DNA from: Haliotis asinina
Taxonomy: Eukaryota; Mollusca; Gastropoda; Lepetellida; Haliotidae
Reading direction: 5' to 3'
NCBI RefSeq assembly: GCF_037392515.1
Contig: NC_090291.1
Span: 15,899,501-15,963,500, forward strand
Length of the DNA: 64,000 nt
Shown here one piece after another: positions 39,801 to 51,800 of the stretch. Under the pieces are notes generated by a model. That model had not been told where the DNA came from. It did not search any database and saw only the letters and a list, made by a program, of their open reading frames with translations. Each line of letters starts with the position of its first letter. Within the stretch, counting starts at the first letter, position 1. Both the position numbers and the translations under genes were made by a program.

Positions 39801-42800
39801 ATCTATATGTATAATATCACGTGATACAAATACAAATAAATCACATAATGTATCGTGCAAAGCTTTCCAGCAGATCAAGTAAGACTCTTTATCAAGAGTT
39901 TACCTCAGCAGAAGTGATTCATTAATTACTTTCTTTTAACACCATATTTCACATTCCCATATTTGAAACAGGGCTGGTTACATGTTAACAGGGCCAGAAA
40001 CATTTTTTAGCTATCGGCCCAGTGGGCTTCCAGTCTTTTTGTAGGAGTTTCATACACTGTTTTAAGACTTTGGTGCAAAATGAATGTGTTCACAGTAGAC
40101 TCGGTTTGTCCTGAGAAGAGACAAATTGGCAGCAATTTTGTCCTCATGCTCTGACTTTCTTGAATCCTTTCTCACACAGCCAATGACTATGTAACCAGCT
40201 CAAGGCTCAGTGACTGATGTATGCTACTATGATCAGTTACTGCTGTTGTGATATATCCAAAATACTGCTGTTTGTAATAAAACAACATTCATCCGCTCTT
40301 TGTACTTCAGTTGTCAGTTTGCTTTTTGATGACGCTGTTTGTTTTCATGGTCACGTTTGCAGGTTACTTTAATAAATGACATGCATTGAATGAGTCATGA
40401 TTTAAATATACAACTGTGGTCTCGTACCCCCATAGTATATACTACTCACCCCTCTTTGTATTTTTCTTTGCTATGTAATGATTTGTGTTCGAAATTAAAT
40501 AATGTATTTAATTTGTGTGGTATGCACTTTTGCTTTCGTGCTGGAGAGTGGTATCGCTTGTTTGAGATGAAGCCCTGTTTTTATGGGGAAGAAACACATG
40601 GTTGGCACATGCATCCCAACTGCATCTTATTTAATGAGCCATTCTCTTACATCCTTACAAATAAATCTCTAGACATCAGTCCATGATTTTGTGCAAGATG
40701 AGCTGCTCTGAATGAAGGATGGGTTGATGGAGTCACATGGTGCATCTCTTGTTGCAGGAGCTGCTGGATAATGATGCTGATCCAGGAGATGTGCTGGAGT
40801 GTCTCATCGAGCACAAGAACAACCATGACATGGACCCCAAATGTGCTGCTGGAGTAGAACATCACCAGTTGGTTAGTACCCTTTCTCATCCTTAAGCTGC
40901 CTTGAGATATATGTCAGTGTAGGAAAGATGTGGAAAATCTTGCCTGTCCGAAGGGTTGGCTGGTCAAACATTTTACCAGTCCTGCCAAAATCTAGCCTGT
41001 TCTCCAATTATGAGTAAAACACCATTTTAAGACTTAAAAGTGCATTTGTCACCCAAGAAGGTATTTTGCTTGTCACAGAATAACATGAGTGGTTCATGAA
41101 TGTTAAAACTGGTTTGTTTTCTTTTAAGCAATCATTTAATATGCACACACATAGCTTGGACTTTGGAATCTCTACTAGTGGAATCATCTGGTTACAAGAT
41201 TTCAGAACTAGTCTTCAGACTAGTCATCAACATCTCCATCAAAATCTGAAAACTGACCCTACATGAGGAAGGACTAAATATTTTTTAACATGTCCTCCAC
41301 AAAATTCAGCTGTCTCAGACGTTGGAATGGGCTATCGTTCTTACACTGTATATGTGCAGGGCCTCCTTTCTCAAAGTGCTATGGTGATCGTAAGTCACTG
41401 AGGTAACCTTAGTGCAATGTTTAAGAATGGGAGTTAAGGTTAACCTTAGTAAAGGTTGCTTTGTGGAAGGAGCCTCAGCATAATTTGGCCTGTGAAGATC
41501 CATGATAGAATTAATTGGTCTTCAGTAACTCATGCTTGTCGCAAAGAGCGACTATGCTTGTCACAAGAGGTGACTAACAGAATCGGGTGGTCAGGCTTGC
41601 TTCCTTGGTTGACAATGACACACGTCATCAGTTCCCACTTGGGCAGATCGATGCTCATGCTGTTGATCACTGTCTGGTCCAGACTCGTTTATTTACAGAC
41701 CGCTGCCATATAGCCTGTCATATTGCTGAGTGCGGCGTAAAACTAAACTCTCACTCACTCACTCACTCACTCACTCACTCACTCACTCACTCACTCACTC
41801 ACTCACTCACTCACTCACTCACTCACTCAGTAGCTACCCTACTATTGTTTGTTGGGGATAACATTAATTTGAAGCCCATTTATAAGGTCCCTTGCCATGC
41901 TGTTGGTGGGTATTGCCAAAAGTGTTCTATGTAAACATACTGTAAGATCCACTTGATGCTAGGTAATATGAGAACTGTTTCTCCAGCATTTTGTAATGTC
42001 TGCTCTTTCACAGATGACACAGAAGGATTTCAAGTTCAGTCACAAATTCAAAGAAGCGTGTCAGAAAGCTGTATCAAAGTACTGCAATTACAAGAAAACA
42101 AAGTAAGTTGTGCTGCCAGCTTGATTGGTACTAATAAAGTAATATAGTAATATATTAGTAATGCAGTTAAGAGTTTTCCTTGGATCTGCGGTATTCTGCT
42201 GATTTCATTGCACTTGCGTCGTTCATCATATGTGATATTGTTTCAATTAATAACACCCCCCTGAAGACCCCAAGACCCATGGCTCATTTTCTTCTTTTTG
42301 TCACTTGTATTCGTTCTCATGTGTTTTCATCCCTGTTCATGGTGTGTTATTGTTGTACCAGAGATGCCAACCCACCCGAATTTATCAGAATTGCCCCCAC
42401 AAAAGCATGTCGATTCCACCATTACAACAAAGCCAAATTCATAGCGATATTTTTTCAAAATATAACAGATTTGGATAGTCTAACTTACTTGCTGCATGAC
42501 TAGGATCATCTTTAGATGTAAATTATCATAATCAAATAAGTATGATATTTTATTTACAAAGGTCCTGTAGTTACTTACACATGAAAGTAATGTGGAAGTT
42601 GTGTAAGCTGCCTGATAAATTCCATGCACTGTAATGGCATAAAAAGTTAATTCCTTGAGTGCAACAATTTATAGGGATCCCGTATTTGTCGGGAAAATTC
42701 ATAATTTTTTCTAGGTTTAGGAGCCTGGGATCCTAAATGCACCAATTATGGGGTGGCATCTTTTGTGTACTGGTAAAGTCAAAGATCTGAATGGATTTTC

Positions 42801-45800
42801 AGCAACCCATGCTTGTCATAATACCATATATAACTGTAGATAAGCCAACCCCATAGATTTGGTTAGTGACTAACTGTTAGGATTGTGTGGTCAGACTCAC
42901 TGACCTTGGTGGATGCAGTTGTATCCTAATTGCATAATGCTCATGCTGTTGATCACTGGTTTGACAGACTAATGCCATATAGCTTGAATGTTGCTGAGTT
43001 GGTGTTAAACAACAAACAAAACAATGCATATGCACTTTCTTACATGATATTGAGGAGAAGTTGGTGATATTAAGAAGGAGCTGTCCTTCACCTTTTGTGT
43101 AAAAAGGAGGGCAAGAATATGGCTAGACCTGTGAAGATCTGGGTTAGAATAAATCTTCAGTAACCTGTGCTTGTCGTAAGAGCCAGCAAGTGGAATTGAG
43201 TGGTCAGACTCGCTGACTTCATGTACACGTCATTTCAGTAGTGTAGATGCTCATGATGTTGATCACTAGAGTGTCAAGTCCAGGCTTGATTATTTACACT
43301 CCCTCCATATAGCTTTAAAATTAATCAACAGACATACAAATCAGCAGTATTAACAAGTGTGACTTGATGCAAACTTGGCACTTTATCTGAATCAGTTTCT
43401 GTTATCTGTAGGCTGTGAGTATTTTGAAATTATAATGTCTGCAGCACAAGAAATTGTTTGATATCTGTTTTCATTATTCTCTTGTTTATGCTAGGTCCGA
43501 TGTTGTGGTATGTCTCAGCGAACATATTCGGAATGACACCTTGTTGGATAAAGATCACAGAATTGAGAAGCCGTGTCGTCACCAACTTCGACTCCAGATC
43601 CTGCAAAGGGTAAGCACACCATAATAATATGAAGCCCTGCTTAAAAGTTAAAGTTAAATATTGCTGTAAAGTACAACTTTACCTCTTTAGGAGATGAATT
43701 TTTCCTGATTTTATACCATAATTCTGTGTAGTTACTTACAGTTCACCCAGCGATACAGTGACAAAACGATCTCATCACTACATAGAAAGCATAGACGTTA
43801 ATACAGTCACAGCACTATGACAGTGTGTGAAATGGGACGTAGAACAAGAGACAAAGCACTGATGGGGAGATCCTAAATATCATTACCTTCAGGGCTGTAT
43901 GAGTGTATCATATTTCTTGAGGTGTACGCTGTGAAGAGCCGGCTAACAACTCATCTTCAGCAGCCTATGCTTGTTGTAAGAGGCAACTAGTGGGATCAGG
44001 TGGCCAGACTCGCTGATATCTTTGATGCATGTTATAAGTTGCATATCTTGATGCTCATGCTGTTAATCACTGGATTGTCCATATTCGACATTTACAGACC
44101 ACCAACATATGGTTGGAATGCTGCTGAGTGCAGAATAACACGACAAACTAACCAAACCCAATTTCTATTGTTTGAATGTTGACAGGGAGAGAGCATCGCT
44201 CTAGATCCAGAACTACAGGACAAGTGCAAGGATGATATCCGCACACATTGTGAGAATATTCCACCTGGCAATTCTGCAGTAAGTACCTCTGCATATTAAC
44301 TTGAGTAGAACGTAAAATAATGTGACTTTAATTAAAAACGTTTCAACAAAATTAAAACAGAAACTGGGTATGAATATTTTGTGTCATAAGATTAGGTTAA
44401 CATACTCTTTATGTAGTCCCTCAAAAATGCCATGGATTTTCAGGACACACATTCTTGTGTCCTATGCGCATAGAAATTGATAATGGACACAGTAAGATTT
44501 ATTGATCTGTCCGCAGGGATGCAGAAAAAGTCAAAATACTTTTTGTAAAAATTTGATCAAGTAACTACGTTATCACTGTACGTGGTCATGATGCTCAGTA
44601 CAGTAACAGTAAGTGAATTACAACAGTAATAATAATAATATTTAATAATAGTAATATTTAAGTGTTTGGCACCCCATTTTGTTGTGCATCACCCCAGAAA
44701 ATTATGAGTATGACCCCCAGGGACCCTCAAATACAGGACTCAAGGTTAATCCTGGAACACCATATATTGCATCATTGATTGTTATTGTGTGGGTGTATGG
44801 AGTATATATGCTGTTTGTTGCAGGTCATGGAATGTCTAAAGAAAAGACAGTCACGCTTGAGTGCACCTTGTCACAGACTCCTCTTCAAGAGAGAAGTAAG
44901 CATACGTTATACATAACTTGGACTGGATTTGAACGACCTGTGAAGGTCTTGGTAGAATGGGCCTTCAGCAACTCATGCTTGCCGCAAAAGGTGACGCTGC
45001 TTGTCGTAAGAGGTGACTAACAGGATCAACAATTGCGCAGATCGATGCTCATGCTGTTGATCACTGAATTGCCTGGTCCACACTTTATTATATACAGACT
45101 GCTGCCTGGAATATGGAATATTGCTGACTGTGGCATAAAACTAAACTCACTCACTCATTCACTGGATTTGAACATAGATATTCCAAATTGTTGTTCTCAA
45201 GATTTTTAGAATCTGGTGGTCATATTATACTGTAGATGAGTACTATGAAGAGCTTTGAGTTTTATCCAGAAGATTTAGCAAAGTTGCTAATTGAAAAATT
45301 ACCCAGTTTCCCAACTTGCAAACTCAATATTAGTTTGCAAAGTCAGGGATTCTATTTTCTTTTTTTCATAAATTTGTAGTTTTACAGCCTGCCGTTTTGT
45401 CAGTGAATAAGCAAAGCATCTCTTGTGGACAAATATGTGTGCATAGTAATTAAAACCATAAAGATAATGACAAATACTTGATATGTATTCTTTACCCAAT
45501 GTGTATACTTGTTCTCAGAAAAAAATATTACAATATGTCGCTTTTGAAAAGCGTATTTCTTGTACACCAGTAATACTGTGCAGTCCTATTCGTAGTATTG
45601 TAGGTTTTCGAATGACTAGTAAAATACATGGAATGTAATGCTCTCACTCTACTGTATACAATGTCAGTACTACCTTTGGAGAATGGCAGTTTTCCCTTTC
45701 TGTAACTTTGCCATTACTTTGTTCATCCTTCAGAAAGATGAGTTTGCCATTGCTGACTATGGGCTGCTGTCTGCATGCAAGAAGATGATCAAGGTTTGAA

Positions 45801-48800
45801 AAAAAATACATATTTGTTTTACCAAGACCCGTGAAGGTCCTGGGGTAGAATAGGCCTTCAGCAACCCATGCTTGCCATAAATGGTGACTATGCTTGTGGT
45901 AAGAGGCATCTAACGGAATCGGGTGGTCAGACTCGCTGACTTGGTTCCCAAATGCGCAGATCGATGCTGATGTTGTTAGTCACTGGATTGTCTGGTCCAG
46001 ACTCAATTATTTACAGACCGCTGCCATATACCTGGAATATTGCTGAGTGTGGCGTAAAACTAAACTCACTCACTTACTGTTTTACCAAGATTCTAATGTT
46101 TTGAGGCAATGAATGTTTCAAGGACGTGAGGTGGTATGACATTGAAATTATAATACAATCGTAAGTGCTGAAAACATCTGGGTTAGAGTTGGTTTTCATG
46201 CTTGTAAGATGTGACTGATGGGATAGGGCTTGCGAACTTTGTTGATACTTGTGATTATATCCCAGTTGCACAGATCAGTGCTTATGATGTTGATCACTGG
46301 ATTGTTGGTCCAGACTCGGTTATTTTGTGCCTGCCGCCATATTGGAATATTGTTGAGTGCAGAGTTAAACCAACAAACTTGCTGTAACTGCAATGTAAGA
46401 TTATGTTCTGTGTTGTTTCAGGATTACTGTGACCCGGATGATGATCAGCCACAAATTCTTCGCTGTCTGAAAAAAGAAAAGAATAACCCTGACTTTGATG
46501 CCAAGTGTCGATCGGTAGTGATCCGCAGAGAAATCATGCAGAGTAAAGGTGAGGGGACATTTGTATGGTGAACACAAACATCTCAACCGACCCCTTATGA
46601 CTAAAGTGTTCAGCAATTCACTCAGACTGCAAGTGTGTAATGCATTTCAGAATACAATAATCACTGAATTTGCATTATTCTGTCGAAACAAATGAGAAAG
46701 TTTAGATGACCCGGTTGTGTTGTAAAACAAATCTATCATTGAAACGTCATCAGTGTTTACTTGTAGTCAGCAGAAGCTCTGATTTTCTCCACAGAAGTTA
46801 TAAATCAAAATTAAGAACTGGATTTTCAGTTCATCAATATGTTTTGTTGTTGTTTCCATGGAAACTTGGTGCAAAATGTGTTTTATGGTTACCTTGTGAC
46901 TGCATCTCACCGAAACTAAGCATGTTAGGTTCACCAAGCTTGATACACAAGTTATTCATGACCCACACATATGCCATGTGTTATTTATTTGTAAAATGTG
47001 ATGAATCATGTACTAATCATGAGTACAATTATAATTCTGACAGATTCTAAATAGTTAATTTCTTCATTTCATATATGCAAATTAAGGTGTACATGGCAAA
47101 ACTATTATCTAACATGTACATAAATTTTAGTAGAATCCAGGAGAAAGTCATGTGAGCTGTTGATCCTTGTCACATAATATATCAATATCAGTCCTTTGCA
47201 CGTCCCAAAGTGGGAAGCAGGGTTATCTAAGCTGTGCTCACTTTTGCACTGTCCCTTCCGGTGGTATTTATCTCGGGGTAGAATAGGCCTTCAGCAACCC
47301 ATGCTTGCCATAAAAAGCGACTATGCTTGTCGTAAGATGCAACTAACGGGATCGGGTGGTCAGACTCGCTGACTTGGTTGACACATGTCATCGGTTCCCA
47401 ATTGTGCAGATCGATTCTCATGTTGTTGGTCACTGGATTGTCTGGTCCAGACTCGATTATTTACAGACCGCCGCCATATAGCTGGAATATTGCTGAGTGT
47501 GGCGTAAAACTAAACTCACTCACTTACTGTTTTACCAAGATTCTAATGTTTTGAGGCAATGAATGTTTCAAGGACGTGAGGTGGTATGACGTTGAAATTA
47601 TAATACAGTCGTAAGTGCTGAAAACATCTGGGTTAGAATTGGTGCAGCGTAAAACTAAACTCACTCACTCACTCACTCACTCACTCACTCACTCACTCAC
47701 TCACTCACTCACTCACTCACTCACTCACTCACTCACTCACTCACCTGGTGGTATTTAAGTCCTAAATGAAGAATGTACAGATTTCTGCAGGTTCTGAATC
47801 TCTCGTCTCCCTGGGGCACTCTTTCATTTTAAATGGGTTTATTTATTACAATCAAAATTATATATACTGAACAGCAAAAGAAATTCAATTTCTGAAAAAA
47901 TTAAATCTCGTAAGCATTCATATTTTTGTCTTCTATTCAAAAACTTGAGAAAAAGCCAGAGTTGCGTTTCTTTTGTTGTTCAGTGTATGTGTGTATATAT
48001 ATATATATTCAGAGACTAGTCTAGGGACTTTATATCATCACCTCCCCTCTGGACCTAAATATGATGTAAATAATGTCTCATTAGTTGTATACACATAGAC
48101 TATCACTTTCCCAATGTTTGTCGTCATAGACTATCGGCTGAATCCCTCCTTGAGGAAGGCGTGTCACCAGGACATAGGAAAGTTCTGTGCTGGGGTGGTG
48201 GATCAACATAAACAGGACGTGGAACTGGAGGGTCTTGTCATCAGCTGCCTCAAGAAGCAATATGCGGCTAAGGTAACTAGCTGTACTTCATCAGTAATAC
48301 CTTTCTTCCAATATGCTATGCAGCCTATCTGCTACGTCAAAGAACCCAGGAAGATCTGATCTACAGTAGCCAGTGCTTGTTGTAAGAGGTGACTGACAGA
48401 ATCAGGTGGTCAGGTTTACAGACTTGGTTGGCACACGTCATCCTGTCCCATTTTTATTTATGCTCATGTTGTTGATCGCTGGACTGTCTTGTCCAGACTT
48501 GATTATTTTTACAGACTGTTGCCATATAGCTGGAATACTGCTGAGTGAGGTGTTAACAACTAACAAACCGACAAAGATATGTAGGACTACAGCAGGGTTT
48601 TGTGATGTACTGTGATGTACTTTAAAGTACTGCCATAAAGCTGGAATATTGCTGTGTGTGTCAGCAAACAATCAAACCAAATAATATTTTAAGTAGGAAA
48701 CTATTGGATTCCTGATTCCTATGTTGCTGAAAGAAATATTCGTGGGTGGGTTGGATTTTGTTTTGTTAAATGGATCACTATTTGCATTGTATTCTGGAAT

Positions 48801-51800
48801 ATCGTTTCATTAGATTTATACCTACATGTTTATTATTCACAATTAACCCCTGCTAAATGTTTGCTGTTACTGACATGCTGCCACTGCTGTTTTAACTCGT
48901 ATACATCTGTCCAGCGACTGTCCCGGGAATGTGACATGGAGATCACTGAGATTGTCCAGCAGGCGGCAGGAGATATCCGCGAGGCACCTGTACTTGAGAA
49001 GGCTTGTATGAGTGAGGTAAGCTGTTTTAATATACTCATGCCAATAATGGTTGTCACCCCCCAGCAAAAAGTTGAAAACTGCTCAGGAGATGGTACAAAT
49101 TGTTCCAAATTTTTTCACATGCATGTAAGCTCAAACATTCACTCAAATACAACTTGTCAACTCAGTAGCATGTAAAGCATGTGCTTTTTATACAGCGATA
49201 CCCGTGCGTGCTTCGATACACACGAACCGCTCCGAAAATGAACTATGCTGTTGTCAGACCATAAATCCTCTGCCTGTGCCTTTGGTGTTGAAACTTTATG
49301 TCCTTAAAATGCCGAAGCTAGCGTCCACTGACATACGGAATCAAATCATTGGAATGAGTCGAGCAGGTGCTACAAATCGTATGATCAGTCTGCAACTTAA
49401 TGTAAGCAAAAGAACTGTTCAGAGAATAAAGAAACTCCATCGAACACAACAGTAAGGAACTCCAAGGAAATCCACAGGTCGCCCTCAGAAAACTACGCAA
49501 CGTGATGACCGTGTACTCTTCTGTTTGGTACATCGCAACCGCCGTTTGTCTTCAACGTCATTGAGGGACAGATGGGGTCACCTTATTAACGTCCGAATTA
49601 GCCGTCAAACTGTGAACAACAGACTGCTTGAAAGAGGCTACAGAGCTAGAAGACCTGTACATCGACCATTCCTGACTGCAGAACGCAAGCGGTTACGTGT
49701 TCAATGGGCCAGGCAACACAGGAACATCAGACTGCAGCATTGGCGTCACGTCATCTTTACGGACGAATCACATTTCTTGCTAAACAGGATCGACGGACGG
49801 GTGCAAGTACGTCAACTTTAAGGAGAAAGGTTCAGGGATGACTGTGTTGAGGGTTTCATTCAGGGTGGAGGTGGATCTGTACTTGTGTGGGATGGCATTC
49901 ACTATAATGGTAAAACTGAGTAACTGGTTCTCCAGGAGAACGTCAATCAGCGGACCTGCCAACATGTCCATGAACACACTTGCCTGCCACATGCTCGCCG
50001 TGTTTATGGCAATAACTTTTTGCTACAAGACGATAATGCTCGTCCTCATCGTGCTCAAGCAGTTGATGATTTCCTGGTGACAGAAGGTGTAAACAGACTA
50101 CCCTGGCCTGCCAAAAGCCCAGACATGAATCCCATCGAGCACATGTGGGACTGTGTGGACTGTCAGGTAAGGAAAATGGACTCTCCTCCATCAAATATAG
50201 ACGATTTGGAGACATCATTGGTGAGAATTTGGAACGATGTGGTCCTACAAGATGTCAACAAACTCATTAACAGCATGCCAACCCGGATATTCGCCCTTAT
50301 TGACGCACAAGGGGGAGCAACACGTTACTGACATTACACAGATGTTTTTGAATGATCAGACTCTCTTTCTATCAGTGTCCTGACAGTACACGTTTCATTT
50401 TGTAAAGCCCCCATTTCCCCAAACTGTTGACATTACGTCTTGGTAATTAGCTACTCTATGCGTATTCTTCATTTAACGTTAAAATAATTTCCTGGTAGAG
50501 GCACATGATTGGCTTGTGTTGCATGGCCATGTATTTATGATGATGAGAATTTAATGCGAGTATTAAATCTTTGCTTTTCTATCATTTCTTCTGTTTGTTT
50601 TTGTACATTTTCCAGTCCTATAAATAAAATTAAAGGGGATGACAACCTTTATTGGCATGAGTATAGTTTAAGTGTAGCTGTTCTGTCAAGGAGGACCTTG
50701 TATATAGTTCATAAGTAAGATGGATCATTGTCCAAGGCTGCTTCAGTGGTAGCCTAGTTGTTTTGAACATTTGCCCGCCATGCCAATGACCTTGGTTTGA
50801 TTCCCCACATAGGTACAATGTGTGAAGCCCATTTCTGACCCCCTCAGGGGATGTTTCTAATTGCAGCAATTAACTAAACTCTGTCTCGGCTGCTTGTAAA
50901 GGTCTGCAGTTTTACTAAGTGTATTCTTGAATTGCTGTATTACTGTTCCTATCTGGGATCTGTATGTGTAATTCAGGACTTGTGAGAGAATTTGAACAAT
51001 TGTATGATTTGTGATTGTGAATTCAGATAAAGGTGCACTGCAAAGACAAGCTGATGGAAAGTGATAGCAGGGACAATGATGAGATCAAAGAAGCTGGGAA
51101 GGGACAAGTTGAGGAATGTCTCAAAGAAAAGTTCCGTCAACGGAAGCTGACAAACAAGAATTGTATCAAGGTAGGGATTCTTGTCCAACCAATCCAAGGT
51201 GTTCCAAGGTAGATCAGACCCTCAGAATGTTAGTGTCTGTGGAATGTATGCCTAGAATTGTGCCCCAGTATTTACCTGCATGGTGATACGAGGTTGAATG
51301 ATTGAAGAAGTATTTGGTACAGTAGCTCACAGGTACCATGCATATTTCCATAAAGAGCTGAGAGCAGAATGGTGATGTGTTGGTTTCAATCAGGATCTGA
51401 GCATAGTGATGTTAGCCTCTCATGCTAAAAGCTGGGGTTCTATTCCCGAGGAGAAACCCAAAATTAGTGACCTGAATCTCACACTGTCTTGTGTCCCTGG
51501 GCGAGGCACCTCATACACATTTGACTCAGTCCATCCAGGACCCATGAAGATCACAGGGAGGATAGGCCTTCAGCAACCCATGCTTGCCATAAAAGGTGAC
51601 GATGCTTGTCGTAAGAGGCGACTAACGGGATTGGGTGGTCAGGCTTGCTGACTTGGTTGGCACATGTCATCGGTTCCCAATTGTGCAGATCGATGCTCAT
51701 GTTGTTGATCACTGGATTGGCTGGTCCAGACTCGATTATTGCGGCGTAAAACTAAACTTGCTCACTCACTCTTTCACTCAGTCCATCCAGCTGTTTAAAA

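Larger units (their letters stand above)
40872..42013 (+). other. GLG1 intron 13
   Basis: 1.1 kb, holding a palindrome-related repeat (41359-41478) and a family A copy with a long CACT tail (41487-41830). Confidence 0.8.
42103..43494 (+). other. GLG1 intron 14
   Basis: 1.4 kb, with two diverged family A copies (42780-43018 and 43126-43320). A 107-codon frame at 42180-42503 has no recognisable motif. Confidence 0.75.
45794..46421 (+). other. GLG1 intron 18
   Basis: 628 nt filled mostly by two family A copies (45825-46077 and 46168-46385). The segment 45838-46195 is duplicated in intron 19. Confidence 0.85.
46549..48129 (+). other. GLG1 intron 19
   Basis: 1.6 kb. A 345-nt open frame at 46706-47050 has no recognisable motif. 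The 3' half holds the second copy of the local duplication, a long (CACT)n run and a short (TA)n near 47997-48008. Confidence 0.75.

Noticed and set aside
27594..40757. Possible missing GLG1 exon in the 13-kb intron 12
   Set aside because: Exon 12 ends FCN and exon 13 starts ELLDNDADPGD, contiguous with the vertebrate protein, and phases match (0/0). Nothing is missing.
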